Positions 34,095 to 44,002 of a DNA stretch of 64,000 bases are shown here, piece after piece. The stretch spans positions 2,069,350-2,133,349 of the forward strand of contig FO203512.1 in the NCBI GenBank assembly GCA_000967895.1, given 5' to 3'. The translations under genes were made by a program, and so were the position numbers. This stretch comes from Oleispira antarctica RB-8. GTDB taxonomy: Bacteria; Pseudomonadota; Gammaproteobacteria; Pseudomonadales; Oceanobacteraceae. Below the pieces are notes generated by a model. It was not told where the DNA came from, searched no databases, and saw only the letters and a list, made by a program, of their open reading frames with translations. Numbering within the stretch: position 1 is the first letter of the stretch; each line of letters starts with the position of its first letter.

Positions 34095-37058
34095 CTAGAG
34101 TTCGATAGCATTCAATCCTAATTTCACAGCAATGTCACTTGTACCTTTGGGAGCCAGTACCGCTTTTTTGCCTTCAACACCTAATAAGTAAGTTTCCATT
34201 ACACGTTTCACATCGGCCAAAGTCACCGCCAATAAACCTTGGCGATACGCTAAGCGACGCGCCGGTGTACGGCCCGACTTCATCGCATGATGTATCAGTT
34301 TTGCTTCACCTGCTGGCGAGCTAGGTCGATCCATTGAACCAATGATGCCTAAAATTGATTGCTCAACCAGGCTTTCGTCTTTGGCATCGTTCAATATCCA
34401 GTTTACCGACGCCTTGAAATCATCAAACGTACCTTCAATGCGAGGATCGCGATAAGAATAGAATTTGAAAATGCCTAAGTTCGAATCTTGGCTAGCACCT
34501 GCACCATAAGCACCACCCTGCTCACGAATTGCGGTATGCAAGAAACCATTACGTAAGATACCTGCCGCAACGGATAGCGCTGGCGCATCCGCATGCAACT
34601 GATTCACGGTTGGAAACGCCATGGCGCAATAATTAACCTGACTGTCGACCATCCAATAACTGTGCGAAGCACTGCTGGCTAATGTTTTTGCATCTGCAGG
34701 CGCAATCGTAAAAGGTGCTTCTGCATAATCTTGCTGCCAAGGAGAAACTGATTGCGCATGAGCCGCAAGTTGTTCTTTATCTTGAACCAGTAAAACTTCA
34801 GTAGGCTGTGAGACGACTTTTTGCTGCAATGCCTGCAAATCCGCGGCTAATGTTGCAGCCTGATCTTTAGACGGTTGGCCAAAACTTGCTTTCAAACGCT
34901 GAGTTAAAGGCAAACCTGAAATATCACTCATCATCGCCGCATGTTCGGTAACCTGAGCCGCCGCAATCTGCATTGCTAAGCCATGACCATTACCCGTAAT
35001 GCCCTGTAGTCGACGCGCACTGATTTGTTCTGCTAATTCGCCCACACGCTCAGCGTCGGAAAAATCACCTTGCAACATGGTTTCACGCATTAAGTCGCTA
35101 AACGCTTGCTGATTACTGGCCAGCGCCTTACCCGAGAATGTGTAGTAAGCCAGCATTTCATTTTGCTGATTATCATCATTCATGGCTTTTGGCTTGATAC
35201 TGGCGTAGCTGGAAATGCCACCACAATACGCCGCTTGCTTTTGCTGTTGTTCTAGATAGTCGCCCTTCGCACCCACTTCAGTCCAGGTGTAACCCAGCAA
35301 AGGCAACAACTGTAATTCTTGCGCATTCAGCGGCGGTAAATTAGTAATCAACTGCTGATACACTATGCCGTTGGTGCCTGTGCTATAGCTGGTGATATTA
35401 CTCGTTGAAGCCGTTGATACATTAGCCGCTTTGCGCGTCGCTTCATCATCAGGTTCTGGGTATTTGATTTCAGTAGGAATATCTTCAAGCCCTACCGAAG
35501 GCAAAAGATCGCTATCGTCTTCTTGCTCTTGGCGGGCTTTTAGCGCTAATGACTGTTTAATAATGCTTTGCGCATCGTCATCACTCAGCTCAGCTTTCAT
35601 TTTTGTGAGCTTCGACTTTTCTATGCGTAATTCTTCAGCGCCTAATTCACGATCAGGGCGTAAAGACAAACGGATAAAGTGACGATTGCTCAATAATAAG
35701 TCTTTAATTAAATGACCAACAAAATCCGGGTCTTTTGAATCTTCTTTTAATGCGGCCAAAGCCGGTTCAATATTAATCATCGCAACAGGATCACCATAAT
35801 GTGTCGCTGCACTCATGCCACTGAAGATCAATTGCATACCATAAGGATGGCTATCACCACCGATTTCACGCTGATGGAATTCTAGTTGATGTAATACCGA
35901 ATCAATCTCTTCTTGCGCAACGCCCTTTTCAGCCACGTCGTTTAATACTTCAAAAATCAATTTCTCAAATGCATCGCCGTCGCCAACATTACTGCCTTCA
36001 ATACCGCACATGAAGCTCATTTCACGATTTGAATCTTCTAGGCCACACATAGGAGAAGGCGCAGAAGCAAACTCACACTTCTCTAGCGCCTTGCGTAATG
36101 GTGAAGCACTATTATCTAATAATAATGCCGATAACAGATGCGCTTCTAACTGTTCTTTCAAGTTTGCAGATTCACCCAGTAGCCATGCAATAACATGATG
36201 GGTTTTATCTTTCAGTTCATCTTCATTGTCGGTTTCAACCGCATAAGACTCTTCAACACGAATCGGCGCGGCTAAACGCTGCTCTAATGGCACCGCCCAT
36301 TGTTGTTCTTGCTTGTCGAATTTCGCCAGCGCTTGCTGATCAAATTTCTCATGCATCTCCGCCACATCCATATCACCAAAGGTCATGAAAATGGCGTTGC
36401 TTGGGTGGTAATGACTGGAATAGAAAGATTTTAACTGCTCGTACGACAGATTGGTGATTTCAGACGGTTCGCCACCACTGTTGTAATGATAGGTATTGGT
36501 CGGGAATAAATGCTTGCTGATCTTCTGCCATAATTGGCTGACCGGCGAAGACATTGCACCTTTCATCTCATTGAAAACCACACCCTTGTACACAAGGTCG
36601 CTTGTAGGGTCTTCCATTTTTTCGAATTCAACACGATGGCCTTCTTGGGCAAAATCGAGTTCATCTAAGCGGGCAAAGAAAACCGCGTCGAGGTAAACAC
36701 TTAATAAATTGTCAAAATCTTTGTCGTTTTGCGAAGCAAAAGGATACGCCGTCCAGTCGCTGCTGGTCATGGCATTCATAAAGGTATTCAGCGAGCGACG
36801 GGTCATCATGAAGAAGGGGTCGCGTACGGGATATTTTTCACTGCCACACAAGGCGGTATGTTCAAGAATATGCGCTACGCCCGTACTGTCTTTTGGCATG
36901 GTTCGCAGTGCAACCATGAATACTTTTTCTTGATTGTCGGCAGCAAGATGATAATGAACGGCACCGGTCTTAGTATGCTGATAATGCTCAACGGTTAAAT
37001 TAAGGGAACTCACTTCTGTACTGCTGATAAATTCAAATGCAGATTTAACCTGAGTCAT
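34095..37058 (-). CDS. M16 insulinase-family metalloprotease, PreP-like
   Basis: 987 aa, the length of the M16C presequence-protease group, with four M16 domains in a two-half clamshell. The inverted zinc motif HILEH gives H63, E66 and H67, in the context HILEHTALCGSEKYPVRDPF. The distal Glu is expected about 80-100 residues further on. Bacterial members degrade peptides; there is no signal peptide, so it is probably cytoplasmic. Single-gene unit, divergent from the aminotransferase gene. Confidence 0.93.
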   Translation of the reverse strand: MTQVKSAFEFISSTEVSSLNLTVEHYQHTKTGAVHYHLAADNQEKVFMVALRTMPKDSTGVAHILEHTALCGSEKYPVRDPFFMMTRRSLNTFMNAMTSSDWTAYPFASQNDKDFDNLLSVYLDAVFFARLDELDFAQEGHRVEFEKMEDPTSDLVYKGVVFNEMKGAMSSPVSQLWQKISKHLFPTNTYHYNSGGEPSEITNLSYEQLKSFYSSHYHPSNAIFMTFGDMDVAEMHEKFDQQALAKFDKQEQQWAVPLEQRLAAPIRVEESYAVETDNEDELKDKTHHVIAWLLGESANLKEQLEAHLLSALLLDNSASPLRKALEKCEFASAPSPMCGLEDSNREMSFMCGIEGSNVGDGDAFEKLIFEVLNDVAEKGVAQEEIDSVLHQLEFHQREIGGDSHPYGMQLIFSGMSAATHYGDPVAMINIEPALAALKEDSKDPDFVGHLIKDLLLSNRHFIRLSLRPDRELGAEELRIEKSKLTKMKAELSDDDAQSIIKQSLALKARQEQEDDSDLLPSVGLEDIPTEIKYPEPDDEATRKAANVSTASTSNITSYSTGTNGIVYQQLITNLPPLNAQELQLLPLLGYTWTEVGAKGDYLEQQQKQAAYCGGISSYASIKPKAMNDDNQQNEMLAYYTFSGKALASNQQAFSDLMRETMLQGDFSDAERVGELAEQISARRLQGITGNGHGLAMQIAAAQVTEHAAMMSDISGLPLTQRLKASFGQPSKDQAATLAADLQALQQKVVSQPTEVLLVQDKEQLAAHAQSVSPWQQDYAEAPFTIAPADAKTLASSASHSYWMVDSQVNYCAMAFPTVNQLHADAPALSVAAGILRNGFLHTAIREQGGAYGAGASQDSNLGIFKFYSYRDPRIEGTFDDFKASVNWILNDAKDESLVEQSILGIIGSMDRPSSPAGEAKLIHHAMKSGRTPARRLAYRQGLLAVTLADVKRVMETYLLGVEGKKAVLAPKGTSDIAVKLGLNAIEL

Positions 37059-37198
37059 ATATTGCTGTGCCTCTTTATGCTGTGTTTAATGCTTATGTAA
37101 AATTGTACGTATGCTTGATATTGTGAGCTTTATGGTAAAAGCTGTATATGAGAACAAGTATCTTTGTTACAGCCTTGATAATCAATGAGTCGTTGGAA

Positions 37199-38383
37199 AT
37201 GAATTCTAATTTTATGCCTTTATCGCCAAAAAACCTTAAAACCATTACCGAACAGTTTCCGGTTAACGATCAATGCTTTTATTTAAATCATGCAGCGGTT
37301 GCACCTTGGCCAAGATGTACCAGCGATGCGGTACAAAAATTTGCTGAAGAAAATTGTCAAACTGGAGCCCAAGGGTATTTAACTTGGCTAAAAAAAGAAC
37401 AAGATTTGCGCACTAAACTGGCAAAACTAGTAGGCAGTAAAAACCAAGACTGTGTCGCCTTGGTTAAAAATACCTCAGAAGCGTTATCGTTCGTTGCTTA
37501 TGGTTTGGATTGGCAAGCTGGGGATATTATCTTAATTAGCGATGATGAATTCCCTTCCAATCGCATTGTTTGGGAATCTCTCGCGCAGAAGCATGGCGTT
37601 ATTGTTAAGCAAGTTCATATATCGGTGCAAGATCCTGAAACCGAAATACTGGCAGCAATTAATGCCTCAATTGATAAACCCAAATTAATCTCAGTCAGCG
37701 CTGTCCAATACGCCTCAGGCATAAAGTTAGATCTGGCTAAATTAGGCAACGCCTGCAAAGAGAATAAGGTTTTATTCTGTGTTGATGCGATTCAAGCCGT
37801 TGGCGCAATGGAATTTAAATGCGACGAATGGAATATCGACTTTGCCATGGCTGATGGACATAAGTGGATGCTTGGGCCTGAAGGTTTAGGTTTTTTCTTT
37901 GTCAAACAACAGCACATTAAAAATCTAAACCTTTACCAATACGGCTGGCACATGATTGAAGGTGCGGGCGATTTTTCGATTAAAAACTGGCAGCCTGCGG
38001 ATAACGCACGTCGTTTTGAATGTGGCAGCCCTAATATGTTGGCCGGTTATGCATTAGAAGCCAGTACCGATTTATTATTGAATGTTGGCCTGGATAATGT
38101 TGCCGATACGATCGAATACAATCATAGCTTTTTGGTCGATCAGTTGCAGCTGCTAGGAGCAGAAATACTGTCACCCTTAGAGAGTAAAGTACGTGCTGGG
38201 ATTGTTACTTTTAGGTTTTCGGGAGTGGATTCTGCTTGGCTGTATCAGCAGCTAATGAGCAACGATGTAGTCTGTGCCAATCGCGGTGGTGGTGTGCGTT
38301 TTTCACCACACTTCCATACAACGAAAGCGTGTATGGAAGGGGCTATTATAGTATTGAGCAAAATCTTGCATTCACGACTATAA
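37199..38383 (+). CDS. Class V aminotransferase (cysteine desulfurase/isopenicillin-N epimerase-like)
   Basis: 394 aa, PLP-dependent fold I. LNHAAVAPWPR near the start, the phosphate-binding region with VKNTSEAL, PLP-stacking D in FCVDAIQAVGA, Schiff-base Lys in DGHKWMLGPEG, and a C-terminal RGGGVRFSPHFHTT. No SufS/IscS catalytic-Cys loop is evident, so the role may be a lyase, epimerase or aminotransferase. The frame is open to 37148; ATG 37199 or 37214 are plausible starts and neither has a well-spaced ribosome-binding site. Confidence 0.87.
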   Translation: MNSNFMPLSPKNLKTITEQFPVNDQCFYLNHAAVAPWPRCTSDAVQKFAEENCQTGAQGYLTWLKKEQDLRTKLAKLVGSKNQDCVALVKNTSEALSFVAYGLDWQAGDIILISDDEFPSNRIVWESLAQKHGVIVKQVHISVQDPETEILAAINASIDKPKLISVSAVQYASGIKLDLAKLGNACKENKVLFCVDAIQAVGAMEFKCDEWNIDFAMADGHKWMLGPEGLGFFFVKQQHIKNLNLYQYGWHMIEGAGDFSIKNWQPADNARRFECGSPNMLAGYALEASTDLLLNVGLDNVADTIEYNHSFLVDQLQLLGAEILSPLESKVRAGIVTFRFSGVDSAWLYQQLMSNDVVCANRGGGVRFSPHFHTTKACMEGAIIVLSKILHSRL

Positions 38384-38404
38384 AGATAAACGTAGGTAAT
38401 GAAC

Positions 38405-38430
38405 GAACTTCACCACTAGCGGTGAAGTTC
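38405..38430. terminator. Hairpin overlapping the rnk stop codon
   Basis: Perfect 10-bp stem GAACTTCACC / GGTGAAGTTC (38405-38414 and 38421-38430), six-base loop containing the rnk stop. It sits between convergent genes and may end both transcripts; T-tracts are weak. Confidence 0.5.
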
Positions 38431-38826
38431 CCCTGCTCTTTCTGGCTGATAAGTAATTTCTTTGATCTTTACTTTTATTAGACCGCCGCCTGGGCGTGGC
38501 CATTCAATTTCATCACCCTGAGAAAGCCCTAATAAGGCACTACCAACAGGGGCTAAGATAGAGATTTTCTGTCCACTTTGATCAATGTCTTTTGGGTACA
38601 CAAGGGTCAGTATGAACTCCTCTTGAGTTGACTCAACAATGAAATCAACCGTTGAGTTCATTGTAATGATCGTCGCTGGCACCTCATTAGGCTCAACAAT
38701 ATTCGCTCGATCCAATTCTGCTTCAAGCTCTTGCGCGCCCGTAATATTCTTCGGTACGGATTCGATTAATTTGTACAGTCTGTCCGCGTCTAATGTAGAT
38801 ACGGTTATTGCTGGTCTTATATTCAC
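38416..38826 (-). CDS. rnk: Rnk-type GreA/GreB-family factor (nucleoside diphosphate kinase regulator)
   Basis: 136 aa. Short N-terminal coiled hairpin with the ELEAELDRANIV segment and a C-terminal GreA/B FKBP-like domain (TMNSTVDF, LVYPKDID, ILAPVGSALLGL, YQPERAGE), matching Rnk closely. Rnk binds RNA polymerase near the secondary channel but lacks the long cleavage-promoting coil tip of GreA. Its stop lies within a hairpin shared with the convergent gene. Confidence 0.92.
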   Translation of the reverse strand: MNIRPAITVSTLDADRLYKLIESVPKNITGAQELEAELDRANIVEPNEVPATIITMNSTVDFIVESTQEEFILTLVYPKDIDQSGQKISILAPVGSALLGLSQGDEIEWPRPGGGLIKVKIKEITYQPERAGELHR

Positions 38827-39083
38827 TCTATGTCCTCAAGATTCTTAATAATTGGGTATTATCACTAACCGAACTATTGCTTTCTAATTTAACCACTAAC
38901 GCTTTTTTAATTTGACGTTTAATTTCTAATGTAACTGTTTATCCAATACTAATATACAGAAATAAATTCCCTAAACCATGGTTATTATTTTGGCCGGAAT
39001 TTAATTAAAAACCTTGCGGTTATAGCGCGAATTAAAAGGTAATAAATGTACCCTAAAGCCACTTGAAAAACCCTAATAGCGCC

Positions 39084-39749
39084 CTATCTAGAGTGAATTT
39101 TAGCGGTATAAATCGAATATGACAGAGCCAGCAACATACAAATGCCTGCGGGTATGTAAAGCGCATCGAATCTAAATTCTTGAAATGCATAAGCACCGAG
39201 CGTACCACCAATAATAAAGCCGACAATAATCAGCACAAACAATAATGCCTTTCTATTATCAAAAGCCTCACCTTTTAACTTAGCCCCCAACATAATGCCT
39301 AAATCCGTAAATATGCCCGTGACATGAGTCGTTCGAACAACCGCCCCACTGTAGGTTGTTGCCAAGGCATTTTGCAATCCACAGGCTGCTGACGCCGAAT
39401 AATGCCCATACACCGAGTCTCCTGTTAAAAAGTAAACCGCAAGCACCAGCAAACCCGCTTCTAGAACCAGTAGCGCACTGTAATTACGCCCCAGCTTCAA
39501 TGCACCCCCTCGCAAAAAATACCCAGAAATGGCCGCACCCATCATAAAGCTCACTAAAATTAAAAACAGATAGTAAGTGTCCAGAAAAGTTGAATTGACC
39601 AGTCCCGTTCCTAGCAGCGTCGCCGTGCCGGACAGATGTGAAATCGATTGGTGCTTAAATCCCAGCAGGCCAATAGCATTAATAAGCCCCGCCACGAAAG
39701 CCAATATAAATGAACCGTATTCTACCCAACGGGGTAATTTTGAAATCAC
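39084..39749 (-). CDS. DUF1275 (YoaK-like) membrane protein
   Basis: 221-aa inner-membrane protein with about six hydrophobic helices. The motif FVAGLINAIGLLGF...SHLSGTATLLG near the N-terminus and THVTGIFTDLGIMLG near the middle are DUF1275 hallmarks. Function unknown. A 257-bp AT-rich gap without a gene separates it from rnk; the gap shows no clear motif. Confidence 0.85.
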   Translation of the reverse strand: MISKLPRWVEYGSFILAFVAGLINAIGLLGFKHQSISHLSGTATLLGTGLVNSTFLDTYYLFLILVSFMMGAAISGYFLRGGALKLGRNYSALLVLEAGLLVLAVYFLTGDSVYGHYSASAACGLQNALATTYSGAVVRTTHVTGIFTDLGIMLGAKLKGEAFDNRKALLFVLIIVGFIIGGTLGAYAFQEFRFDALYIPAGICMLLALSYSIYTAKIHSR

Positions 39750-39830
39750 GTAAGTTTTCCTCGCTATAAAATGCTCGATAACTACGTTATTGAAGCGAAA
39801 GCTTGTGGCTAATAAAACCCAATACGACCG

Positions 39831-40190
39831 TTAAAGGCTTAAAAACGGATACAAGGTTAAGCCTAAAACAACGGTCATTCCAATCAATGTCAGCATAAAT
39901 TGATTAGGGTCTTGTTTGAACTTTACGTACAGCCCCTCACTAATACTCAACCCTTGCAGCTTAGCTCTATCTTCTTGTGCATTTTCATATCGAGCTTGTT
40001 GATATTCATGCAATAACGTTTTTGCGGCAGGAAGTTGGCTATCGTCACTCAACCAAATAGCGGCCAAGCCGATGCCCCAGCGCCCCACTTCTGTCTCGTA
40101 AACAGCAAATTCATGGGCCTCGCAAAGCTCACGTACTTCTTGAATCTCATCATCTGGCACGCCGTGCAAGTTAAACAGTAATTTAGTCAT
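39831..40190 (-). CDS. DUF6164-type small membrane protein
   Basis: 119 aa. Soluble N-terminal part starting MTKLLFNLHGVPDDEIQEV with a GRWGIG motif near residue 37, and one C-terminal transmembrane helix (about 98-117, FMLTLIGMTVVLGLTLYPFL). This matches the layout of DUF6164, a family of unknown function. Co-oriented with the gene at 39084 and with xni. Confidence 0.75.
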   Translation of the reverse strand: MTKLLFNLHGVPDDEIQEVRELCEAHEFAVYETEVGRWGIGLAAIWLSDDSQLPAAKTLLHEYQQARYENAQEDRAKLQGLSISEGLYVKFKQDPNQFMLTLIGMTVVLGLTLYPFLSL

Positions 40191-40270
40191 AGTATTTACA
40201 GGTGTTCTTATAAAATGTGTACAAAGGATTATTAGATAATTTTTAAATAGACAGCATCAGACTTCAAGCG

Positions 40271-41032
40271 TCACAAACGCATGTCGTTCAGATTGATTCC
40301 TAAAGGTAAATCCGTTACGAGTCTTGCCAGTTTTCTTGTCAGTAACGCACTTCGCCATTGTGTTTCTAACGCGTCTTTTAACTTTGGTTTTAATTCCAGA
40401 TTGGGCAATTCAATCAATAGCGTATCCAAATCTTGATGCTGAGTTAATAAATCGGTGGCGGTCTTGATGCCCACTCCCTTAATACCAGGCAAGTAGTTGG
40501 TGGTATCTCCAGTTAAAGCCAATAAATCAACCAACTGACGGGCTTCAACAGTGTAGCGCGCCCGCACTTCTTCTTCGTTGAAGAGCTGGCGATCAAAATG
40601 ATTAAGTACTTGTATACGCTGATCAACTAGTTGAAAGAAACCTTTATCGGTAGAGATAATCGTACTGCTCAGACCGTTGTACGCAGATTTAACCGCAAGG
40701 CTGGCGATGACATCATCCGCTTCCCAATGTTGAAACTCGAAACAATAAAAGCCCGCAGTTTTAAATCCTTTCTTGAATTGCGCCAACGCTTTATCTAAAG
40801 CCTCGGGCATCGGACTGCGGCCTAATTTATAATCAGGCCAAACCGCATGCCGCCAAGTTGGCTCTTTGCGCTCAAAAATAATCGCACAATGTGTTGCGTC
40901 TAAACGTTTAGCATTATCGGCAATCGTATTGATACAGCGATTCATGCACGCCTCTTCTTTATTGTCATGATCTGGCATCGCCGCATACATACGGCGAATC
41001 AGATTCATGGCATCAATGATCAGTAAGTGCAT
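40271..41032 (-). CDS. xni: Flap endonuclease Xni (exonuclease IX)
   Basis: 253 aa, equal to a free PolA-type 5'-nuclease domain. LLIDAMNLIRRMYA (metal Asp), HWEADDVIASLA (acidic cluster), STDKGFFQL (in place of STDKDxxQ), and an H3TH segment LTGDTTNYLPGIKGVGIKTA. Some acidic metal-site residues of PolA are missing in Xni in general (the D of TDKD is Gly here). Starts inside the upstream ABC transporter gene with 20 bp overlap, so it is translated from the same message. Confidence 0.9.
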   Translation of the reverse strand: MHLLIIDAMNLIRRMYAAMPDHDNKEEACMNRCINTIADNAKRLDATHCAIIFERKEPTWRHAVWPDYKLGRSPMPEALDKALAQFKKGFKTAGFYCFEFQHWEADDVIASLAVKSAYNGLSSTIISTDKGFFQLVDQRIQVLNHFDRQLFNEEEVRARYTVEARQLVDLLALTGDTTNYLPGIKGVGIKTATDLLTQHQDLDTLLIELPNLELKPKLKDALETQWRSALLTRKLARLVTDLPLGINLNDMRL

Positions 41033-42824
41033 GGTCTTTCTGTGCCTGCCAAAGTTGATAGTAGTGCCCTTTTTGGGCTAATAAATCGCTGTGCTTCCCT
41101 TGTTCGACGACGATACCATCATCAACAACCACAATGTTATCGGCATCAATAATAGTCGATAGTCGATGAGCAATAATCAAACTGGTATGACCTTCTGAAA
41201 CTTCTCGAATAGCCTGATTAATATTCTTTTCCGTGCGAGAGTCTAACGACGAAGTCGCTTCATCGAAGACCATAATCGCAGGGCGCTTTAATAGCATGCG
41301 AGCAATGGCTAAGCGTTGCTTTTCTCCACCCGAAAGTTTCAGCCCGCGCTCGCCCACAACGGTTTCTAAGCCTTCAGGGCATTGACCAATAAAGTAATCA
41401 AGCTGAGCCATCTTAATCACTCGTGCGACTTCCTCGTTATTTGCATCAGGGGATGCGTATAAAATATTATTTTTCAGCGTATCGTTAAAGAGAATAGTAT
41501 CTTGCGGCACAACCCCAATATGCTCACGCAAACTGGCCAATGAATATTGGTAGATTGATTGGTTATCAATCAAAATATCACCGCCAGTTTTATCGTAGAA
41601 GCGGAATAACAATTTCGTTAACGTCGATTTCCCCGCACCACTGCTGCCCACAACAGCAACACGTTCCCCCGCCTCTATTTTAAAACTCAACCCTTTCAAA
41701 ATAGGCCGTTCGGACTGATAGTTAAACTCTAACGCTTTAAATTCTATACTGGCTTTATTGGTAGAAAGAGATTGCTCGCCAGAATCTTTAACACTGGATT
41801 CCTGTTTTAGTAACCCTAACATCTGCTCAATACTTGCCAGCGATGCTTTGACTTCGCGGTAAACAAACCCTAAAAAACTTAACGGTAAAAACAACTGAAA
41901 CATAAAGGCATTCATCAAGGTGAAATCCCCCAATGTCATCGTGCCCTGGATAACATAATAAGCTGATAAGCAAAGCATCAGTGTCATGGCAACACTAATG
42001 ATGGTGGCCTGGCCTGAATTAAGGGCAAACAAGGTTAGGCGGTTTTTGCGTCGTGCTTGTTCCCAGCCCCACAAAGAATCGTCGTAATCTTTGGCTTCGC
42101 GTTCTTCTGCAGAAAAATACTTAACGGTCTCATAATTTAACAAGCTATCAAGTGCACGGGCGTGGGTTTTAGAATCCATTTTATTGGCTTCCCGCACATA
42201 CATAGTACGCCACTCCGTAACGCGAGCGGTATAAACCACATAAGCCACAACGGCGACAAAAGTAATTAGCGCAAACCAAGGCGGGTAGTTATAAAGCAGC
42301 AAGCCGATAACAAGGCATAACTCAAAAATAGTGGGCAATATATTGAAAATAACAAAGCGCATTAAAAAACTAATGCCGTTGGTGCCACGCTCAATATCTC
42401 GCTGCAAAGCGCCGGTTTGACGAGACAGGTGAAAATCCAAACTTAAATGATGCAGGTGACGAAATACTTTTAACGCCATACGTCGCATAGCGCGTTCCGT
42501 TACGCGACCGAATAAAACATCGCGTATTTCACCCAGTAAAATATTTAATAACCGCGCCGCGCCATACGCCAGCAGCAAACCCAGCGGGAACCACATCCAT
42601 ACTTGCTCAGTCGAGATAACATTATCCCCGGTAGTCGATAATCCATCGACTAAATACTTAAGTAAAAAAGGGACGCTGACACTGGCAAGCTTGGCTCCAA
42701 TCAAGCAAAACGCCGCTAATAAAACGCGACCTTTGTATTCCATTAAATACGGCCACAAAGTTTTTAACCATGCGGTATTCTTTAAACTAACTTCGGGAGC
42801 ATCGCTCCATTGTGAAGATCTCAT
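41013..42824 (-). CDS. Atm1/ABCB7-type ABC exporter (fused permease-ATPase)
   Basis: 603-aa half-transporter: six transmembrane helices (about 1-320) and one nucleotide-binding domain with Walker A VGSSGAGKST, signature LSGGEKQRLAIAR, and Walker B IMVFDEATSSLD. The membrane domain (LGEIRDVLFGRVTERAMRR, DFHLSRQTGALQRDIERG) matches Atm1-type exporters, which move glutathione-linked persulfide or metal species. ATG 42824 with AAGG seven bases upstream avoids overlap with the divergent gene; the frame reaches 42905. Confidence 0.91.
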   Translation of the reverse strand: MRSSQWSDAPEVSLKNTAWLKTLWPYLMEYKGRVLLAAFCLIGAKLASVSVPFLLKYLVDGLSTTGDNVISTEQVWMWFPLGLLLAYGAARLLNILLGEIRDVLFGRVTERAMRRMALKVFRHLHHLSLDFHLSRQTGALQRDIERGTNGISFLMRFVIFNILPTIFELCLVIGLLLYNYPPWFALITFVAVVAYVVYTARVTEWRTMYVREANKMDSKTHARALDSLLNYETVKYFSAEEREAKDYDDSLWGWEQARRKNRLTLFALNSGQATIISVAMTLMLCLSAYYVIQGTMTLGDFTLMNAFMFQLFLPLSFLGFVYREVKASLASIEQMLGLLKQESSVKDSGEQSLSTNKASIEFKALEFNYQSERPILKGLSFKIEAGERVAVVGSSGAGKSTLTKLLFRFYDKTGGDILIDNQSIYQYSLASLREHIGVVPQDTILFNDTLKNNILYASPDANNEEVARVIKMAQLDYFIGQCPEGLETVVGERGLKLSGGEKQRLAIARMLLKRPAIMVFDEATSSLDSRTEKNINQAIREVSEGHTSLIIAHRLSTIIDADNIVVVDDGIVVEQGKHSDLLAQKGHYYQLWQAQKDHALTDH

Positions 42825-42877
42825 GACAGGCCTTGTTCTTACTGTGACTGTGACGCCAGCTTGGTTACACTGTGAAG

Positions 42878-43924
42878 ATGAAAGATAAATTTTACCATAG
42901 CACACGCCATTTACCTGAGTTAATCGAACTGGAACGGCTAATTGAATCCGCCAAGGATTATATACGCCCAGCGATTATCGGCCAGATTGAGCATAAAGCG
43001 ATCAAGCTGCCTTTTTATCGGCTCGAACTAGGGTCGAATGAACCTGTCGCCCCCACGCTCATTTTAGTGGGAGGCATTCATGGTATTGAGCGCATCGGCA
43101 GTCAAGTTATCTTAGCGTTTTTGCAGACGCTAATTAAGCGCTTGGCATGGGACCCTTGGATTCATGAGCAGCTGCAACAAGTTCGCCTGGTCATTTATCC
43201 CATCGTCAATCCCGTGGGTATGTGGGAAAACCAACGCTGCAATGGCAACGGAGTTGACCTGATGCGGAATGCGCCGATAGATGCGGATGAAAAACCCGCT
43301 TTTTTAGTCGGTGGGCATCGAATCAGCCGACACTTACCCTGGTATCGAGGAAAAAAGAACAGCGCCATGGAAATGGAGGCTCAACTATTGGTCGATGACA
43401 TAGCGAGAACCCTCAACAACCAACAGCATTGCATTAGCCTTGATTGCCATTCGGGGTTTGGCAGTCGAGATCGCATTTGGTTTCCTTACGCACGCTCTAA
43501 ACAACCGTGGCCGAACATTGCCAACGCACTGGCCTTAACCAAGTTATTTGAATCGACCTACAATCATCACGATTTCTATTTATTTGAACCTCAAGCCAAT
43601 AGCTATACCACTCACGGTGATCTTTGGGACTATATGTTTGATGATTTTAACCAATACAACCCAGCGGGCCAATATATTCCCTTGACCTTAGAAATGGGAT
43701 CTTGGCTATGGGTTAAAAAGAACCCTCGTCATTTGTTTAATTACTCGTCGCTTTTTAATCCTATCTTGCCTCATCGCCATACAAGAATCATGCGTCGCCA
43801 TCTGACCTTTTTTGAATTTTTACTGTCTGCTGTAAGGGCGATGCCGAATTGGCAGTCTTCAGAAGCCGACTTTAACCCTCTTTACCACGCAGCCCTAGAT
43901 CGCTGGTATCAAAACAATGGTTAA
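42878..43924 (+). CDS. M14-family zinc carboxypeptidase-like protein
   Basis: About 348 aa. Zinc-site pattern GGIHGIERIG (His and Glu three residues apart), then DCHSGFGSRD (third ligand His) and a possible catalytic Glu in LTLEMGSWLW. This is the M14 / succinylglutamate desuccinylase fold; no signal peptide. Substrate is unknown. A GTG two codons upstream (42872) is an alternative start; no clear ribosome-binding site. Divergent from the ABC exporter, 53 bp apart. Confidence 0.85.
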   Translation: MKDKFYHSTRHLPELIELERLIESAKDYIRPAIIGQIEHKAIKLPFYRLELGSNEPVAPTLILVGGIHGIERIGSQVILAFLQTLIKRLAWDPWIHEQLQQVRLVIYPIVNPVGMWENQRCNGNGVDLMRNAPIDADEKPAFLVGGHRISRHLPWYRGKKNSAMEMEAQLLVDDIARTLNNQQHCISLDCHSGFGSRDRIWFPYARSKQPWPNIANALALTKLFESTYNHHDFYLFEPQANSYTTHGDLWDYMFDDFNQYNPAGQYIPLTLEMGSWLWVKKNPRHLFNYSSLFNPILPHRHTRIMRRHLTFFEFLLSAVRAMPNWQSSEADFNPLYHAALDRWYQNNG

Positions 43925-44002
43925 AGTAACCGTGAGCGGTTATTATGTCGGCGTTTTACTTCTTTCTTATCTGTATATTATTTAAATTGTTAGGTTGTAT
44001 TT

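Noticed and set aside
34070-34095. Possible Fur box (TGATGCGAATCATT) before the TonB2-type operon
   Set aside because: Only about 11 of 19 positions match the Fur consensus and it overlaps the end of the M16 gene; not enough to support.
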